The notes under the pieces: generated by a model
Told to the model about the DNA's origin: nothing
What the model saw: the letters and a program-made list of their open reading frames with translations, nothing else
The model's database searches: none
Shown: piece after piece, positions 43,864 through 53,003 of the stretch
Numbering within the stretch: position 1 is the first letter of the stretch
Layout: every line of letters begins with the position of its first letter
Source: Chloroflexota bacterium
GTDB lineage: Bacteria > Chloroflexota > Limnocylindria > P2-11E
Length of the DNA stretch: 64,000 bases
Direction of reading: 5' to 3'
NCBI GenBank assembly: GCA_005883625.1
Contig: VBDU01000069.1
Span: 1-64,000 of the forward strand
Position numbers and translations under genes: made by a program

Positions 43864-44973
43864 GTGGGACTGGGGAAGCCCGACGACGGGCTGGCGGCGA
43901 CGCCCCCGATGGGCTGGAACAGCTGGAATCGGTTCGGCACGAAGGTCGACGAGGCCCTGGTCCGCGAGACCGCCGAGGCGATCGTCGCAACCGGGATGCG
44001 CGAGGCCGGCTACCGCTACGTCGTCATTGACGACGGGTGGGAGGCCGGCGAGCGCGACGCCCATGGCGACCTCGTCGCCGACCCGGCGAAGTTCCCGCAC
44101 GGGATCCGGGCCGTCGCCGATCACGTGCACGCGCTGGACCTGCGGTTCGGCATCTACACCGACGCCGGGACGAACACGTGTCAGGGACTTCCCGCGAGCC
44201 TCGGCTACGAGTTCCGTGACGCGCGACGGTTCGCCGAATGGGGCGTCGACTACGTGAAGGTCGACTGGTGCCATACGAACGGCCTCGGGCCGCGCGCGCT
44301 CTACGCGAAGTGGGCGCTGGCGATCGCGGCGGCCGAACGACCCATCGTGCTATCGATCTGCGAGTGGGGCCGCTCGCGTCCGTGGGAGTGGGCGCCGTCG
44401 GTCGGGCACCTGTGGCGCACCTGCTGGGACATCCAGGACACGTGGGCCTCCCTCACGGGCGTGCTCGACCGTCAGGCGGGCCTCTACAGCTACGCCGGGC
44501 CGAGCCACTGGAACGATCCGGACATGCTCGAGATCGGGAACGGCGGGATGACCGCGCTCGAGTACCGCACACACCTGGGGCTCTGGGCGATGCTCGCGGC
44601 GCCGCTCATGGCGGGGAATGACCTCCGCACGATGACCGACGAGACACGCGCGCTCCTCAGCGCGCCGGAGGTCCTCGCGATCGATCAGGATCCGCTCGGC
44701 CGTCAGGCGCGTCGCGTGCGTGCGAGCGACGGGGCCGAGGTATGGGTCCGCGACCTCGCCGGTGGCGCGCAGGCCGTCGCGTTGGCGAATCGCGACGACT
44801 GCGCGCGCGAGATCGCGGTCGAGTGGACGGACCTCGGGCTTCCGGCGGGGACGATCCGCGGCGTGCGCGACCTGTGGCTCCGTGAGGACGTGGGGCACCT
44901 CCGCGACGGCCATGCGATCTCGGTGCCGCCGCACGACACGGCGCTCCTGAGGATCGCTGCGCCGCTAGGCTAG
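43864..44973 (+). CDS. Alpha-galactosidase, glycoside hydrolase family 27
   Basis: A 369-residue (beta/alpha)8 enzyme with PPMGWNSWN at the start, VVIDDGWE, the nucleophile Asp in DYVKVDWC and the acid/base Asp of WNDPDML; a C-terminal beta domain follows (about 280-369). It hydrolyses terminal alpha-galactosides by a retaining mechanism. There is no signal peptide, so it acts in the cytosol on imported oligosaccharides. The GTG at 43864 is followed by a short linker. The amidohydrolase gene starts 9 bases after its stop. Confidence 0.93.
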   Translation: MGLGKPDDGLAATPPMGWNSWNRFGTKVDEALVRETAEAIVATGMREAGYRYVVIDDGWEAGERDAHGDLVADPAKFPHGIRAVADHVHALDLRFGIYTDAGTNTCQGLPASLGYEFRDARRFAEWGVDYVKVDWCHTNGLGPRALYAKWALAIAAAERPIVLSICEWGRSRPWEWAPSVGHLWRTCWDIQDTWASLTGVLDRQAGLYSYAGPSHWNDPDMLEIGNGGMTALEYRTHLGLWAMLAAPLMAGNDLRTMTDETRALLSAPEVLAIDQDPLGRQARRVRASDGAEVWVRDLAGGAQAVALANRDDCAREIAVEWTDLGLPAGTIRGVRDLWLREDVGHLRDGHAISVPPHDTALLRIAAPLG

Positions 44974-44982
44974 CGGCGCCCC

Positions 44983-45999
44983 GTGAAGCTGGACGTCTTT
45001 CCTCACATCCTTCCACGTCCGTACTTCGATCGGATCATGAAGATCGCGTCCGGACCCGCGTCCTACATGCAGAAGCGCGTCGCCTCGATCCCCTGCATCT
45101 ACGACCTCGACGAGCGCTTCCGCGTCATGGAGCGCTTCCCGGAGTACGTCCAAGTCCTCACCCTCGGCTCGCCGCCGGTCGAAGCCCTGGGCGAGGCGGC
45201 GCTCACGCGCGACCTCGCGCGCCTCGCGAACGACTCCATGGCCGAGCTCTGCCGCAGGCATCCCGACCGCTTCCTCGGCTTCGCGGCGGCGCTGCCGATG
45301 AACGATCCCGACGCATCGGTCGAGGAGACCGCGCGCGCGGTCCGCGACCTCGGCGCCCTCGGCGTGCAGATCTACACGAACGTGAACGGCGTGCCCCTCG
45401 ACGATCCCCGCTACGCGCCGCTCTTCGCTCGCGTCGCGGAGCTCGATCGGACGATCTGGGTGCACCCGGCGCGGACCGCGAAGACGGCCGACTACCCGGG
45501 CGAGTCCGGTTCGCGCTACGAGCTGTGGTGGGCCTTCGGCTGGCCGTACGAGACCGCGGTCTTCATGGCGCGGCTCGTCTTCGCCGGGATCTTCGACCGC
45601 CATCCCAGTCTGCGGATGCTCACGCACCACGCGGGCGGCATGGTGCCGCACTTCGCCGGGCGCATCGGGCTCGGCCTCGATCAGCTCGGCGCACGCACCC
45701 CAGACGAGGACCTCGCGAAGGTCCGCGCGTCCCTCGCGAAGCGGCCCTACGACTACTTCCGCATGTTCTACGGCGACACGGCGCTCTTCGGCGCCGGCCA
45801 CGCGGTCGCCTGCGCGATCGAGTTCTTCGGGGTCGACCACATCCTCTTCGGGACGGATATGCCTTTCGACCCCGAGAAGGGCCCGCAGTTCATCCGCGAG
45901 ACGATCGCCGACCTCGACGCGCTCGAGGTCTCAGCCGCCGAGCGCGCCGCGCTCTACGAGGGGAACGCCCGCCGCCTGCTGCGCATCCAGCCCCGCTAA
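44983..45999 (+). CDS. ACMSD-type amidohydrolase (amidohydrolase 2 family)
   Basis: A 338-residue TIM-barrel enzyme with the ACMSD-family layout: DVFPHILP at the start, a lone His in WVHPART, LTHHAGGMVPHFAGR and FGTDMPFDPEKG (metal Asp). The N-terminal metal motif is D-V-F-P-H rather than the usual D-x-H-x-H. Family members decarboxylate or hydrolyse aromatic acids; the substrate is unknown. It is downstream of the GH27 gene on the same transcript unless the short gap holds its own promoter. Confidence 0.85.
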   Translation: MKLDVFPHILPRPYFDRIMKIASGPASYMQKRVASIPCIYDLDERFRVMERFPEYVQVLTLGSPPVEALGEAALTRDLARLANDSMAELCRRHPDRFLGFAAALPMNDPDASVEETARAVRDLGALGVQIYTNVNGVPLDDPRYAPLFARVAELDRTIWVHPARTAKTADYPGESGSRYELWWAFGWPYETAVFMARLVFAGIFDRHPSLRMLTHHAGGMVPHFAGRIGLGLDQLGARTPDEDLAKVRASLAKRPYDYFRMFYGDTALFGAGHAVACAIEFFGVDHILFGTDMPFDPEKGPQFIRETIADLDALEVSAAERAALYEGNARRLLRIQPR

Positions 46000-46101
46000 A
46001 CGGGACCCCCGGACCTTCGTACTACCCGCGAAGGTGTGATACCGCGCTGACAGCGGTCCTCCCCCGGATGGGTACCCGGCGCGACGCCGGCGAGCCCACG
46101 C

Positions 46102-47130
46102 TTGCTCGCGGTGGGTGTGGTGGGACGCATCGCGGTGGCCGCGCTGTTCGGCATGGGCTTCCTTTCGATCGTCTTTTCCGTGGAAAGCCCGGCCTCGAGC
46201 TCCCGCTCCGCGCTGCTCGACGCGCTCGCCTCCCGCGTGAGCGTCGAGCGCGCCGGCGTGGTCTCCCGCGTGACCGTCGAGCGCGTCGTCGGCAGCGGCG
46301 ACACCGTGCGCACGGACGCCTCAGGGAGCGCGCTCATCACCTACCCCGACGGCTCGACGGCGATGCTCGACCCGGAGTCGGAGCTCACGATCGAGCTCGT
46401 TCGTGCCGACGGCGGGGACGTGATCGTGCGGATGCAGCAGACCCTCGGTCGCGTGTGGTACGCGGTGAAGCGGACGGTGTCGTCGGGGAGCCGCTACGAG
46501 GTGCGCAGCTCGGCCATGGCGTCCGTCATCCGCGCGGGCTCAGGCTCGTACGTCGTCGTCTCGCCTGACGGCGTCACCACGATCGTCGCGACGGACGGCG
46601 ATGTCGACACGACGGCGAACGGCGCCAGCGTCACCATCCCGGCCGGCTCGGGGACGACGGTGGCCGCGGGCTCGACACCCACGCCACCCCAGCCGGCCCC
46701 CGCGCCGCCTCGCGCGGGCACGCCGTCGCCGGCGGTCTCGGCGACCCCTGCTCCGACCCCGAGCCCGACGCCGAGCCCGGATCCGACGAGCAAGGAGGAC
46801 TCGAAGTCGAATAGCTCCAGCTCGTCGAGGTCGAGCGCGCCGCAGGCCTCGACCGAGCCGAATGTCGAGCCGAGCGCGGCGCCGGTCACGAAGACGAGCG
46901 ACAAGGTGAAGGCGTCGAGCGATCCGGTCGTCGCGCCGAGCGCCGAACCGATCACGAAGACGGACCCCGTGAAGAACACCGACCCGGTGAAGCAGAGCGA
47001 CCCGCTGATCAAGCCCGATCCGGTCAAGGCCGATCCGGTCAAGCGCGACCCGCTCTCGAAGCCGGAGCCGAAGCACGAGCCCAAGCCGGTCTTCGAGCTT
47101 CCGACCCTCCCGACCCTCAGCGGCCGCTAG
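46102..47130 (+). CDS. FecR-domain protein with long Pro/Ser and Asp-Pro-Val-Lys tail
   Basis: A 342-residue protein with a hydrophobic N-terminus (about 2-22, signal or anchor), a FecR domain (about 30-160; VVGSGDTVRTDASGSALITY, MLDPESELTIEL) and a low-complexity tail. The tail begins with Pro/Ala/Thr, then Ser, and ends with spaced DPVK/DPLK repeats. FecR domains in such proteins act in envelope sensing. The exact start (TTG 46102 or GTG 46111) is unclear. It ends convergently with the VWA gene, sharing CTAG. Confidence 0.75.
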   Translation: MLAVGVVGRIAVAALFGMGFLSIVFSVESPASSSRSALLDALASRVSVERAGVVSRVTVERVVGSGDTVRTDASGSALITYPDGSTAMLDPESELTIELVRADGGDVIVRMQQTLGRVWYAVKRTVSSGSRYEVRSSAMASVIRAGSGSYVVVSPDGVTTIVATDGDVDTTANGASVTIPAGSGTTVAAGSTPTPPQPAPAPPRAGTPSPAVSATPAPTPSPTPSPDPTSKEDSKSNSSSSSRSSAPQASTEPNVEPSAAPVTKTSDKVKASSDPVVAPSAEPITKTDPVKNTDPVKQSDPLIKPDPVKADPVKRDPLSKPEPKHEPKPVFELPTLPTLSGR

Positions 47131-48149
47131 GGGAGGCGGTTGAACCAGAAGAGCGAGAGACCGCCCGCGATGATGGCGAGGATCGCCGCGGCGGCGGTGA
47201 AGAACGCGGTGATCTCCGTCTTCTCCTGACGGATCACGAGCTGCGTGGTGAGCGTCTCGTAGACCTTGCGCAGATCCGTCTCGGTCGACGCGTTGTAGTA
47301 CTCACCCTCGGTGAGCTCGGCGATCTTCTTGAGCGTCACCTCATCGAGCGCGGTACGGATCTGGCGGCCCTGGATGCGGACGATCGCCCCCTGCGCGCTG
47401 CCCACGCCGATCGTGTAGATGCGCACGCCGCGGCTCGCTGCCTGGTCGACGACGGCGAGGGGGGGCGGGAACTGGTTGTTCTGGCCGTCGGTGAGGAGGA
47501 CGATCGAGGCGGGCGCTTTCTGACCGCCTGGCAGCGGCGGCAGGGTCGGCCGCGGTGATGCGGCGTTCGGGTCCAGGTTCTGGAATGCGGCGCTCGGGAG
47601 ATCGTCCTCGGCGCCCTCGAAGATCGCGTCGAGCGAGACGAGGATCGCGCGGCCGATCGCCGTGGCGCGCTGCGGCCGCAGGCGGTTGATCGCCGCGATG
47701 ATGAGGTTCTTGTCCGTCGTCGGTGATTGCACGATCGATGCGTCGGTCGAGAACGAGACGATACCGATGCGCAGGTTCGCGTTCTGGCGCTCGACGAATG
47801 CGCGCGCGGCGGCCTTCGCGGCCTCGATCCGGTTCGGCTTCATGTCCTCGGCCAACATCGATCCGGAGACGTCGATCGTGAGGATGACGGTGCCCTCCTG
47901 GCTCGGCACGGTGACGACCGCGACGGGACGTGACATCGCGAGGACCATCACGCCGACCGCGACGAGGAACAGCACCGGGGGCACGTGCCGGCGCCAGCCC
48001 GGACCGCGGCCGAGGGCCTCGCGGACGAGCGAGACGTTGGCGTAGCGAAGCGCGTACCGATGCCGGCGGCGCTGCGCGAGGACGTAGAGGACCGCGAGCG
48101 CGGCGACCACGGCCAGCAGGCCGAGCGCCCACGGCCATTGGAAGCTCAC
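47127..48149 (-). CDS. VWA-domain membrane protein (BatA/BatB-like)
   Basis: A 340-residue protein with two N-terminal hydrophobic segments (about 8-25 and 58-73), a VWA domain with a complete MIDAS (TIDVSGSM, then T and D residues downstream) and a C-terminal transmembrane helix (about 310-330). It matches the Bat-type proteins encoded after MoxR and DUF58 genes. It probably helps the MoxR chaperone act on envelope targets. GTG overlaps the DUF58 stop. Confidence 0.9.
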   Translation of the reverse strand: MSFQWPWALGLLAVVAALAVLYVLAQRRRHRYALRYANVSLVREALGRGPGWRRHVPPVLFLVAVGVMVLAMSRPVAVVTVPSQEGTVILTIDVSGSMLAEDMKPNRIEAAKAAARAFVERQNANLRIGIVSFSTDASIVQSPTTDKNLIIAAINRLRPQRATAIGRAILVSLDAIFEGAEDDLPSAAFQNLDPNAASPRPTLPPLPGGQKAPASIVLLTDGQNNQFPPPLAVVDQAASRGVRIYTIGVGSAQGAIVRIQGRQIRTALDEVTLKKIAELTEGEYYNASTETDLRKVYETLTTQLVIRQEKTEITAFFTAAAAILAIIAGGLSLFWFNRLP

Positions 48150-49060
48150 GCGCTGGCCCTCGCGGCGACCGATCGCGCCGCACGCTGCTTACGCGCGTAC
48201 GCGAAGCGCACGATCGAGCGAACGAGGTCCTCGTCGGTGCGCAGCACGAGGACATCGACGCCGGCCTTCGCGAACGCCTCGGCGAGATGCTGCTCGCGGC
48301 GGCGCGCGGCCGCGGTGAGGCGCGACCGGAAGCCACCGTCGTGTGTGTTCACCCAGAGCTGCTCGCCGGTCTCGCTGTCGGTGAGGATGAGCGGTCCGAC
48401 GTCGGGAAGCTCGTTCTCGCGCGGGTCGACGAGCCGCACGGCGAGCGTCTCGTGGCGTCGCGCGAGCATCGTCAGCCGATCTTCCCACCCCTGGGAGCTG
48501 AAGAAGTCGGAGATCACGAACACCAGCGAGCGGCGCTTGAGCGCCCGCAGGCCGGCGTCGATGAGCTCGCTCAGGGAGGTGAGCGGCGCGCGCTCGAGGC
48601 GGGGCCGCCGCTCGAGCTCGTTGAGAAGGCGCAAGACCTGGATGCGGCCGCCGCGCGCCGGGACGACGCGCTCGACGTGCGCGCCATACATCGTGGCGCC
48701 CACGCGGTTCCCGTGTCGCGTGAGCAGCCGGGCGAGGATACCGGTGAAGTCGATGAGCAGGTCACGCTTGCGGCGGTCCGCGGTGCCGAAGTCGACCGAC
48801 GGCGAGAGATCGAGGAGGAACTGCGCCGTGATCTCGCGGTCCTCGAGGAACTCGCGGACGTACGGCGCGTCGAGCCGCGCGGTGACGTTCCAGTCGATGT
48901 GCCGTACGTCGTCGCCGAACGCGTACTCGCGGATGTCCGCGAGGTCGAGGCCGTGACCCCGGAACACGGTCCGGTAGTCGCCCTGCAGCAGCCCGTCGAG
49001 GCGGCGCAGGACGGTCCACTCGAGCCGCGCGAGGCGGCGCTCAGGCGTGGAGGGCGACAT
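48146..49060 (-). CDS. DUF58 domain protein
   Basis: A 304-residue protein with the hallmark YAFGDDVRHIDWNVTARLDAPYVREF and a VWA-like region (LLDLSPSVDFG). It is encoded between MoxR and the VWA protein and overlaps both (20 bases with moxR, 4 with the VWA gene). In other bacteria this trio forms a chaperone-like assembly; the client here is unknown. Likely cytosolic, membrane-proximal. Confidence 0.92.
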   Translation of the reverse strand: MSPSTPERRLARLEWTVLRRLDGLLQGDYRTVFRGHGLDLADIREYAFGDDVRHIDWNVTARLDAPYVREFLEDREITAQFLLDLSPSVDFGTADRRKRDLLIDFTGILARLLTRHGNRVGATMYGAHVERVVPARGGRIQVLRLLNELERRPRLERAPLTSLSELIDAGLRALKRRSLVFVISDFFSSQGWEDRLTMLARRHETLAVRLVDPRENELPDVGPLILTDSETGEQLWVNTHDGGFRSRLTAAARRREQHLAEAFAKAGVDVLVLRTDEDLVRSIVRFAYARKQRAARSVAARASA

Positions 49061-50039
49061 GTTCCTGCAGCGGTTCGGTCGGCGTCGGGAGGCGCTCGAG
49101 GACCCGGCGGAGGATCGTATCCGCGTTCACGTCGTCGGAGAGCGCCTCAAAGCTCAGCACGAGGCGGTGGCGGATCACGTCCAGGACGAGGTCCTGGATG
49201 TCCTGGCCGGAGACGTAGCCCCGCCCGCGGAGGAACGCGAGAGCGCGCGCGGTGAGGATGAGGTTGATCGAGGCGCGCGGGCTCGCCCCGTAGCTCACGT
49301 ACTTCGCCAGGTCCTTGAGTCCGTAGTCGGCCGGCTGGCGCGTCGCGGAGACGATGCGCACGACGTACTCCATGAGCCGCGGATCGACGAAGACGTCGTC
49401 GACCTCGCGCTGAAGCTCGAGAAGCCGCTCGGTGGTCATCACCGGGACGACCGTCGCGTGGCGCCCGGTGACCCGCTCGACGACGACGAACTCGTCCATC
49501 TCGCCGGGATACCCGACGAGGACCTTCATCATGAAACGGTCGACCTGCGCCTCGGGCAGCGCGTACACGCCCTCGGTCTCGATCGGGTTCTGCGTCGCCA
49601 TGACGAGGAACGGGTCCGGCACCTTGTGCGTCTCCCGGCCGATCGTGACCTGCCGCTCCTGCATGACCTCGAGGAGCGCGCTCTGCACTTTGGCCGGCGC
49701 GCGGTTGATCTCGTCCGCCAGCAGGAGGTTGGTGAACACCGGCCCGAGCGAAGTCTGGAAGTCGCCGGTCCGCTGGTTGTAGATGCGGGTGCCCACAAGG
49801 TCGGCGGGCACGAGGTCCGGCGTGAACTGGATCCGCTTGAAGTCGCCGGTGATCGCTTGCGCGACCGTCTTCACGCTGAGCGTCTTCGCGAGCCCGGGCA
49901 CGCCCTCGACGAGCAGGTGCCCGCGCGCCAAGAGCGCGACGAGGATGCGCTCCAGCAAATGGTCCTGCCCGACGATGACCTTCTTGATCTCGAAGAGAAG
50001 CCGGGCCATGTCGCCCGGGAGCGTCTCTGTGTCCTTCAT
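49041..50039 (-). CDS. MoxR-family AAA+ ATPase
   Basis: A 332-residue AAA+ protein: Walker A GVPGLAKT, Walker B LLADEINRAPAKVQSALLEVMQE, sensor 1 ATQNPIE and sensor-2 Arg in ASPRASINL. It works as a chaperone that remodels the substrates of its VWA partners. It starts 17 bases after the S1C protease stop, so the protease may be part of the same transcript. Confidence 0.93.
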   Translation of the reverse strand: MKDTETLPGDMARLLFEIKKVIVGQDHLLERILVALLARGHLLVEGVPGLAKTLSVKTVAQAITGDFKRIQFTPDLVPADLVGTRIYNQRTGDFQTSLGPVFTNLLLADEINRAPAKVQSALLEVMQERQVTIGRETHKVPDPFLVMATQNPIETEGVYALPEAQVDRFMMKVLVGYPGEMDEFVVVERVTGRHATVVPVMTTERLLELQREVDDVFVDPRLMEYVVRIVSATRQPADYGLKDLAKYVSYGASPRASINLILTARALAFLRGRGYVSGQDIQDLVLDVIRHRLVLSFEALSDDVNADTILRRVLERLPTPTEPLQEHVALHA

Positions 50040-50056
50040 CCTTTCGTACCCTCCCG

Positions 50057-50896
50057 CTAATCCACCGGGATGCCGAGCGCGCCGCCCGCGGCATCGATCG
50101 TGATCGCGAAGCCGAGGCCGCTGAAGACAGGGAACCCGGTCGGGTTCGCGATCGCGGTGACGATACCGATGACGTCGCCGTTGCGGTTGAAGAGCGGCCC
50201 GCCCGAGTTCCCGGGGTTCGCGGCCGCGTCGAACTGGATGAGACCGGTCAGCGGCTTCGCATAGCCGGGCACCTGGAGCGACCGGTTCAGTCCGCTGATG
50301 ACGCCCGTCGAGAGCGAGCGAGTCATGCCAAAGGGGCTGCCCACGACGAGCGCGTCGTCGCCGATCCGGACTTTCGAGCCGTCCCCGAGCACGGCCGGGA
50401 CGACGGTCTGCGGCGGCTCGAGCGCGCGCAGGACGGCGATGTCGTTGTCCGCGAGCACCGCGATGACCACGGCCTTCGACTCCTTCCCGTCCGAGAAGAT
50501 GACGCTCACGTCCTTCGCCGCGCCCACGACGTGCAGCGCCGTGATGATGTCGGCGGCCTCGTCGATGATCACGCCGGCGCCGGCCGAGGGCTGCACCGAA
50601 CCGTCGTACCGCGTGATCTTCACCTGCACCACGGTCGGCGCCACCTTCTCGTACAACGCCGCGATCGTGGGCGGCGGTCCTGGGCTCGGCTCGATGACGG
50701 GTGGAGCTTTCGGTATCGGCGCGAGGGCGATCGGCACGAGGACGGCGGCCGCCGCGAGGGTCGTCACGAGAAGGAGGGCGTGGCGGCGCACCGCACCGAC
50801 GCGGACCGGCCGCACCGTCGTGTCTGGTGTGGCCTCCGGCTCGTCGGGACGGGCCCGGAGGAACGAGCCGTACGGCCTATCCGCTCTGCTGGGCAC
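50057..50896 (-). CDS. S1C (HtrA/DegP-like) serine protease without PDZ domain
   Basis: A 279-residue protease with an N-terminal cytosolic stretch, a transmembrane segment (about 40-60) and a trypsin-like domain with the triad His (TALHVVG), Asp (NDIAVLR) and Ser (GNSGGPL). It ends after the protease domain, with no PDZ. The site faces outside the membrane. The GTG start is about 75 bases from an SOS-like box, so induction by DNA damage is possible. The close MoxR operon suggests a role in envelope protein quality control. Confidence 0.88.
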   Translation of the reverse strand: MPSRADRPYGSFLRARPDEPEATPDTTVRPVRVGAVRRHALLLVTTLAAAAVLVPIALAPIPKAPPVIEPSPGPPPTIAALYEKVAPTVVQVKITRYDGSVQPSAGAGVIIDEAADIITALHVVGAAKDVSVIFSDGKESKAVVIAVLADNDIAVLRALEPPQTVVPAVLGDGSKVRIGDDALVVGSPFGMTRSLSTGVISGLNRSLQVPGYAKPLTGLIQFDAAANPGNSGGPLFNRNGDVIGIVTAIANPTGFPVFSGLGFAITIDAAGGALGIPVD

Positions 50897-50972
50897 GACC
50901 TCTTCGGAGTGTAGGGAGGGGATCGGCCCGTCGGATATGAGTTCGATAAGGGCCGAGTCGCTTTTCGCCTCA

Positions 50973-50988
50973 TAGAACCGATGTTCTA
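50973..50988. promoter_or_regulatory. SOS box (LexA-type)
   Basis: TAGAAC-CGAT-GTTCTA is a perfect inverted repeat. GAAC-N4-GTTC is the LexA operator core of Gram-positive-type bacteria. It lies 77 bp upstream of the S1C protease start on minus; the SplB gene ends 47 bp away on its other side. Confidence 0.65.
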
Positions 50989-51034
50989 ACCGGATTCGCC
51001 CGCACGATGCGTGCGGAAGATCGCTTCACCGCAC

Positions 51035-51934
51035 TCAGATGGCGAGCTGGAGTTGCTGTACGTCAGCAGGGTCCTGATGGACTCTGCGCGGCGGCCTCTC
51101 GCGGAACGAGTATCGGGACCGAACCACAGCAACGCGTCTGTCGAGCTCGCGCTGGTATTCGCGCGTCGGCTGTTTGCTTCCCCCATAGAGAGCGGTATGC
51201 ATCGGGACGAGGACGGGAAAGTCCGTCGCTAAGAAATCGAAGTAGTAGTCACGGATCTCCGAGTCAATCTTCAGCGGACGGTGGCGGAAAGCCGTCGCTC
51301 CGGCCTCGCTCGCGGCGCGGGCGGCGCGGTCGATGGACTCCACGCTGTCGCTGATGCCCGGAAGGAGCGGCGCGCACAACACGGCCGCGTCGAGACCCGC
51401 CTCCCGGAGCATTTTCAGCGCGCGTAGGCGTTGCCGCGGCGACGGAGCACCGGGTTCAGCTTTGCGCCAGACGTCGTCGTCGACGCAGGGCACACTGAAG
51501 TACACCGTCAGGTCGGTCCTCGCGTCGAGCGCTTGCAGGACGTCGATATCCCGAACGATCAGCGTGCCCTTCGTGACGATGCTGGTCGGCATGGGATAGC
51601 GGACGAGCGCCTCGAGACACCCACGCGCCAATCGGTATTTCGCCTCGATCGGCTGGTACGGATCGGTCGCCGTTCCGATCGCGAGCGAGCCCTCGGGATG
51701 CCGCCGGACTTCTGACCAGAAGCGCTCGACAAAGTTCGCTCGTATCTCGATGCTGCGATCGAACCCGGGACCAACATCGCGCCCGCGAAAACGTGCGTTG
51801 TAGGCCCGGCTGTAACAAAATCGGCACGCGTGAACGCATCCGACATAGGGATTGAGGCTCCAGTCGAACGGCATGCCGTGAACCCGATTGAGTGCGCTCT
51901 TCGCTTCGATTTCGCGGTAGCTGATTTCACTCAC
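51035..51934 (-). CDS. Radical SAM protein, SplB/Rv2578c-like
   Basis: A 299-residue radical SAM enzyme with the cluster motif CVHACRFCYSR (C-x3-C-x2-C), in the spore-photoproduct-lyase-like subfamily that includes Rv2578c. Landmarks are IEAKSALNRV at the start, GTATDPYQPIEAKY and IVTKGTLIVRDIDVL. The true substrate of this subfamily is not known; a DNA lesion is plausible. A perfect SOS box lies about 150 bp upstream. The GTG at 51934 is the chosen start. A 62-codon ORF upstream (51927-52115) crosses the SOS box and overlaps the start but looks non-coding. Confidence 0.88.
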   Translation of the reverse strand: MSEISYREIEAKSALNRVHGMPFDWSLNPYVGCVHACRFCYSRAYNARFRGRDVGPGFDRSIEIRANFVERFWSEVRRHPEGSLAIGTATDPYQPIEAKYRLARGCLEALVRYPMPTSIVTKGTLIVRDIDVLQALDARTDLTVYFSVPCVDDDVWRKAEPGAPSPRQRLRALKMLREAGLDAAVLCAPLLPGISDSVESIDRAARAASEAGATAFRHRPLKIDSEIRDYYFDFLATDFPVLVPMHTALYGGSKQPTREYQRELDRRVAVVRSRYSFRERPPRRVHQDPADVQQLQLAI

Positions 51935-52076
51935 GCCGGTGCTCCCTCGCCCCGAAGCCGAGACGCTCCGCGACTTCCTGCCACGTCGCTATTTGGGTTC
52001 GCGTGTCGCTGGCATCAGTTCTCGATCGCGCGCAGATCGCTGCCCGCTTTCCGCCGCCCCTGACATCGCAGCATGA

Positions 52077-52092
52077 TAGAACAGATGTTCTA
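52077..52092. promoter_or_regulatory. SOS box (LexA-type) upstream of the SplB-like gene
   Basis: TAGAAC-AGAT-GTTCTA, a perfect inverted repeat that fits GAAC-N4-GTTC. It lies in the 206-bp gap between the DoxX gene end and the SplB-like start, the position expected of the promoter of the minus-strand SplB-like gene. Confidence 0.7.
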
Positions 52093-52140
52093 GAAGGTCG
52101 CGAGCGCAGACCCAACGTCGGTTCTTAGCCCGGACCCGTC

Positions 52141-52731
52141 CTAGTTGGAATAGTTGGCGAGGACCGCTTCGGGCTCCACGTCGGCAGCCTCGACGCGTTT
52201 CGGCTCCGCCTGCTCTCGCAGCTCTTCGGCGCGCAGCCTCTCGGCCGCTTCGTGGATCTCACGCTGCAGCGCCACGACCACACCCGTGCTTAGTCCGGCG
52301 ATGGCGAGCAACGAGAGCCACCAGGGAGCGCGCGTCCCCAAGACGCGGTCGAGGGAGATCGCGCCGGGCCCGGCGAGGACCAGCGCACCGGCGATCGCGA
52401 GGTTCGTGGCGGGAAGCTCGGCACCGCCCTCGGTGACCCAGATCGGCTTGCCCCAGTGCACCTTGCGCCAGGCGACGATCATCGGCGCCATCGTCGTGAG
52501 CGGGCCGAGCGGCGAGAGAAGACCGAGCGCCGTGAGCGCGCCGCCGGTCATCTCCGCGGAGCCTCCGATCCGCGCCCACAGGGGACCCGGGCGCAGACCG
52601 ACCTTCTCGAAGCGCTGTCCGGTCCCGTACGGACCGTGGCCGCCGAACATGCCGTAGACCTTTTGCGAACCGTGGCCGACGAGCAGGCCACCCATGACAA
52701 GCCGAAGCAACAAGAGACCGAGCGACGTCAT
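52141..52731 (-). CDS. DoxX-family membrane protein
   Basis: A 196-residue protein with four hydrophobic segments and the DoxX opening LLLLRLVMGGLLVGHGSQKVYGMFGGHG; a Glu/Ala-rich cytoplasmic tail of about 50 residues follows. DoxX proteins are small membrane oxidoreductase-associated proteins with unclear chemistry. The ATG at 52731 has GGAGGT at good spacing. A weak ORF upstream overlaps it as ATGA. Confidence 0.85.
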   Translation of the reverse strand: MTSLGLLLLRLVMGGLLVGHGSQKVYGMFGGHGPYGTGQRFEKVGLRPGPLWARIGGSAEMTGGALTALGLLSPLGPLTTMAPMIVAWRKVHWGKPIWVTEGGAELPATNLAIAGALVLAGPGAISLDRVLGTRAPWWLSLLAIAGLSTGVVVALQREIHEAAERLRAEELREQAEPKRVEAADVEPEAVLANYSN

Positions 52732-53003
52732 CTGTCGCACCTCCAGGCCATGGCGGTCGAGCGAGCAGAAATGACGCCAGCGCGGTGCCGATCGAAGTCG
52801 TGATCGGCCAGAAGCTCGTCCAGTGCGCGGTGCAGCTGCCTGCGCGCTGCCGCGCTCGCCGTTACGCGGGCGACACGTTCGGCGAGCGTTTCCAGAAAGC
52901 AACGGTGATCGGTCCGGACCTCCGCGCCCGGCCGCACGGCGGGGCATCGAGCGTGCGACTGCGTGCCAGAAGATGGCAGCGCGTGTGCATGGACGTCGCC
53001 CAT
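52728..53003 (-). CDS. Hypothetical protein, 91 aa (doubtful)
   Basis: A short ORF with GC-rich codons and a Glu/Arg/Ala helix (ETLAERVARVTASAAARRQLHRAL). It ends in an ATGA overlap with the DoxX start, the common layout here, and begins at an ATG whose CATG is shared with the divergent zinc-protein start. No family was recognised and the N-terminus is Cys/Pro-rich and untypical. Confidence 0.35.
   Translation of the reverse strand: MGDVHAHALPSSGTQSHARCPAVRPGAEVRTDHRCFLETLAERVARVTASAAARRQLHRALDELLADHDFDRHRAGVISARSTAMAWRCDR

Noticed and set aside
51927-52115. 62-codon ORF ahead of the SplB-like gene
   Set aside because: It crosses the SOS box and a promoter-like region. The end (TWQEVAERLGFG) looks protein-like but the rest does not, and no clear start or family exists.
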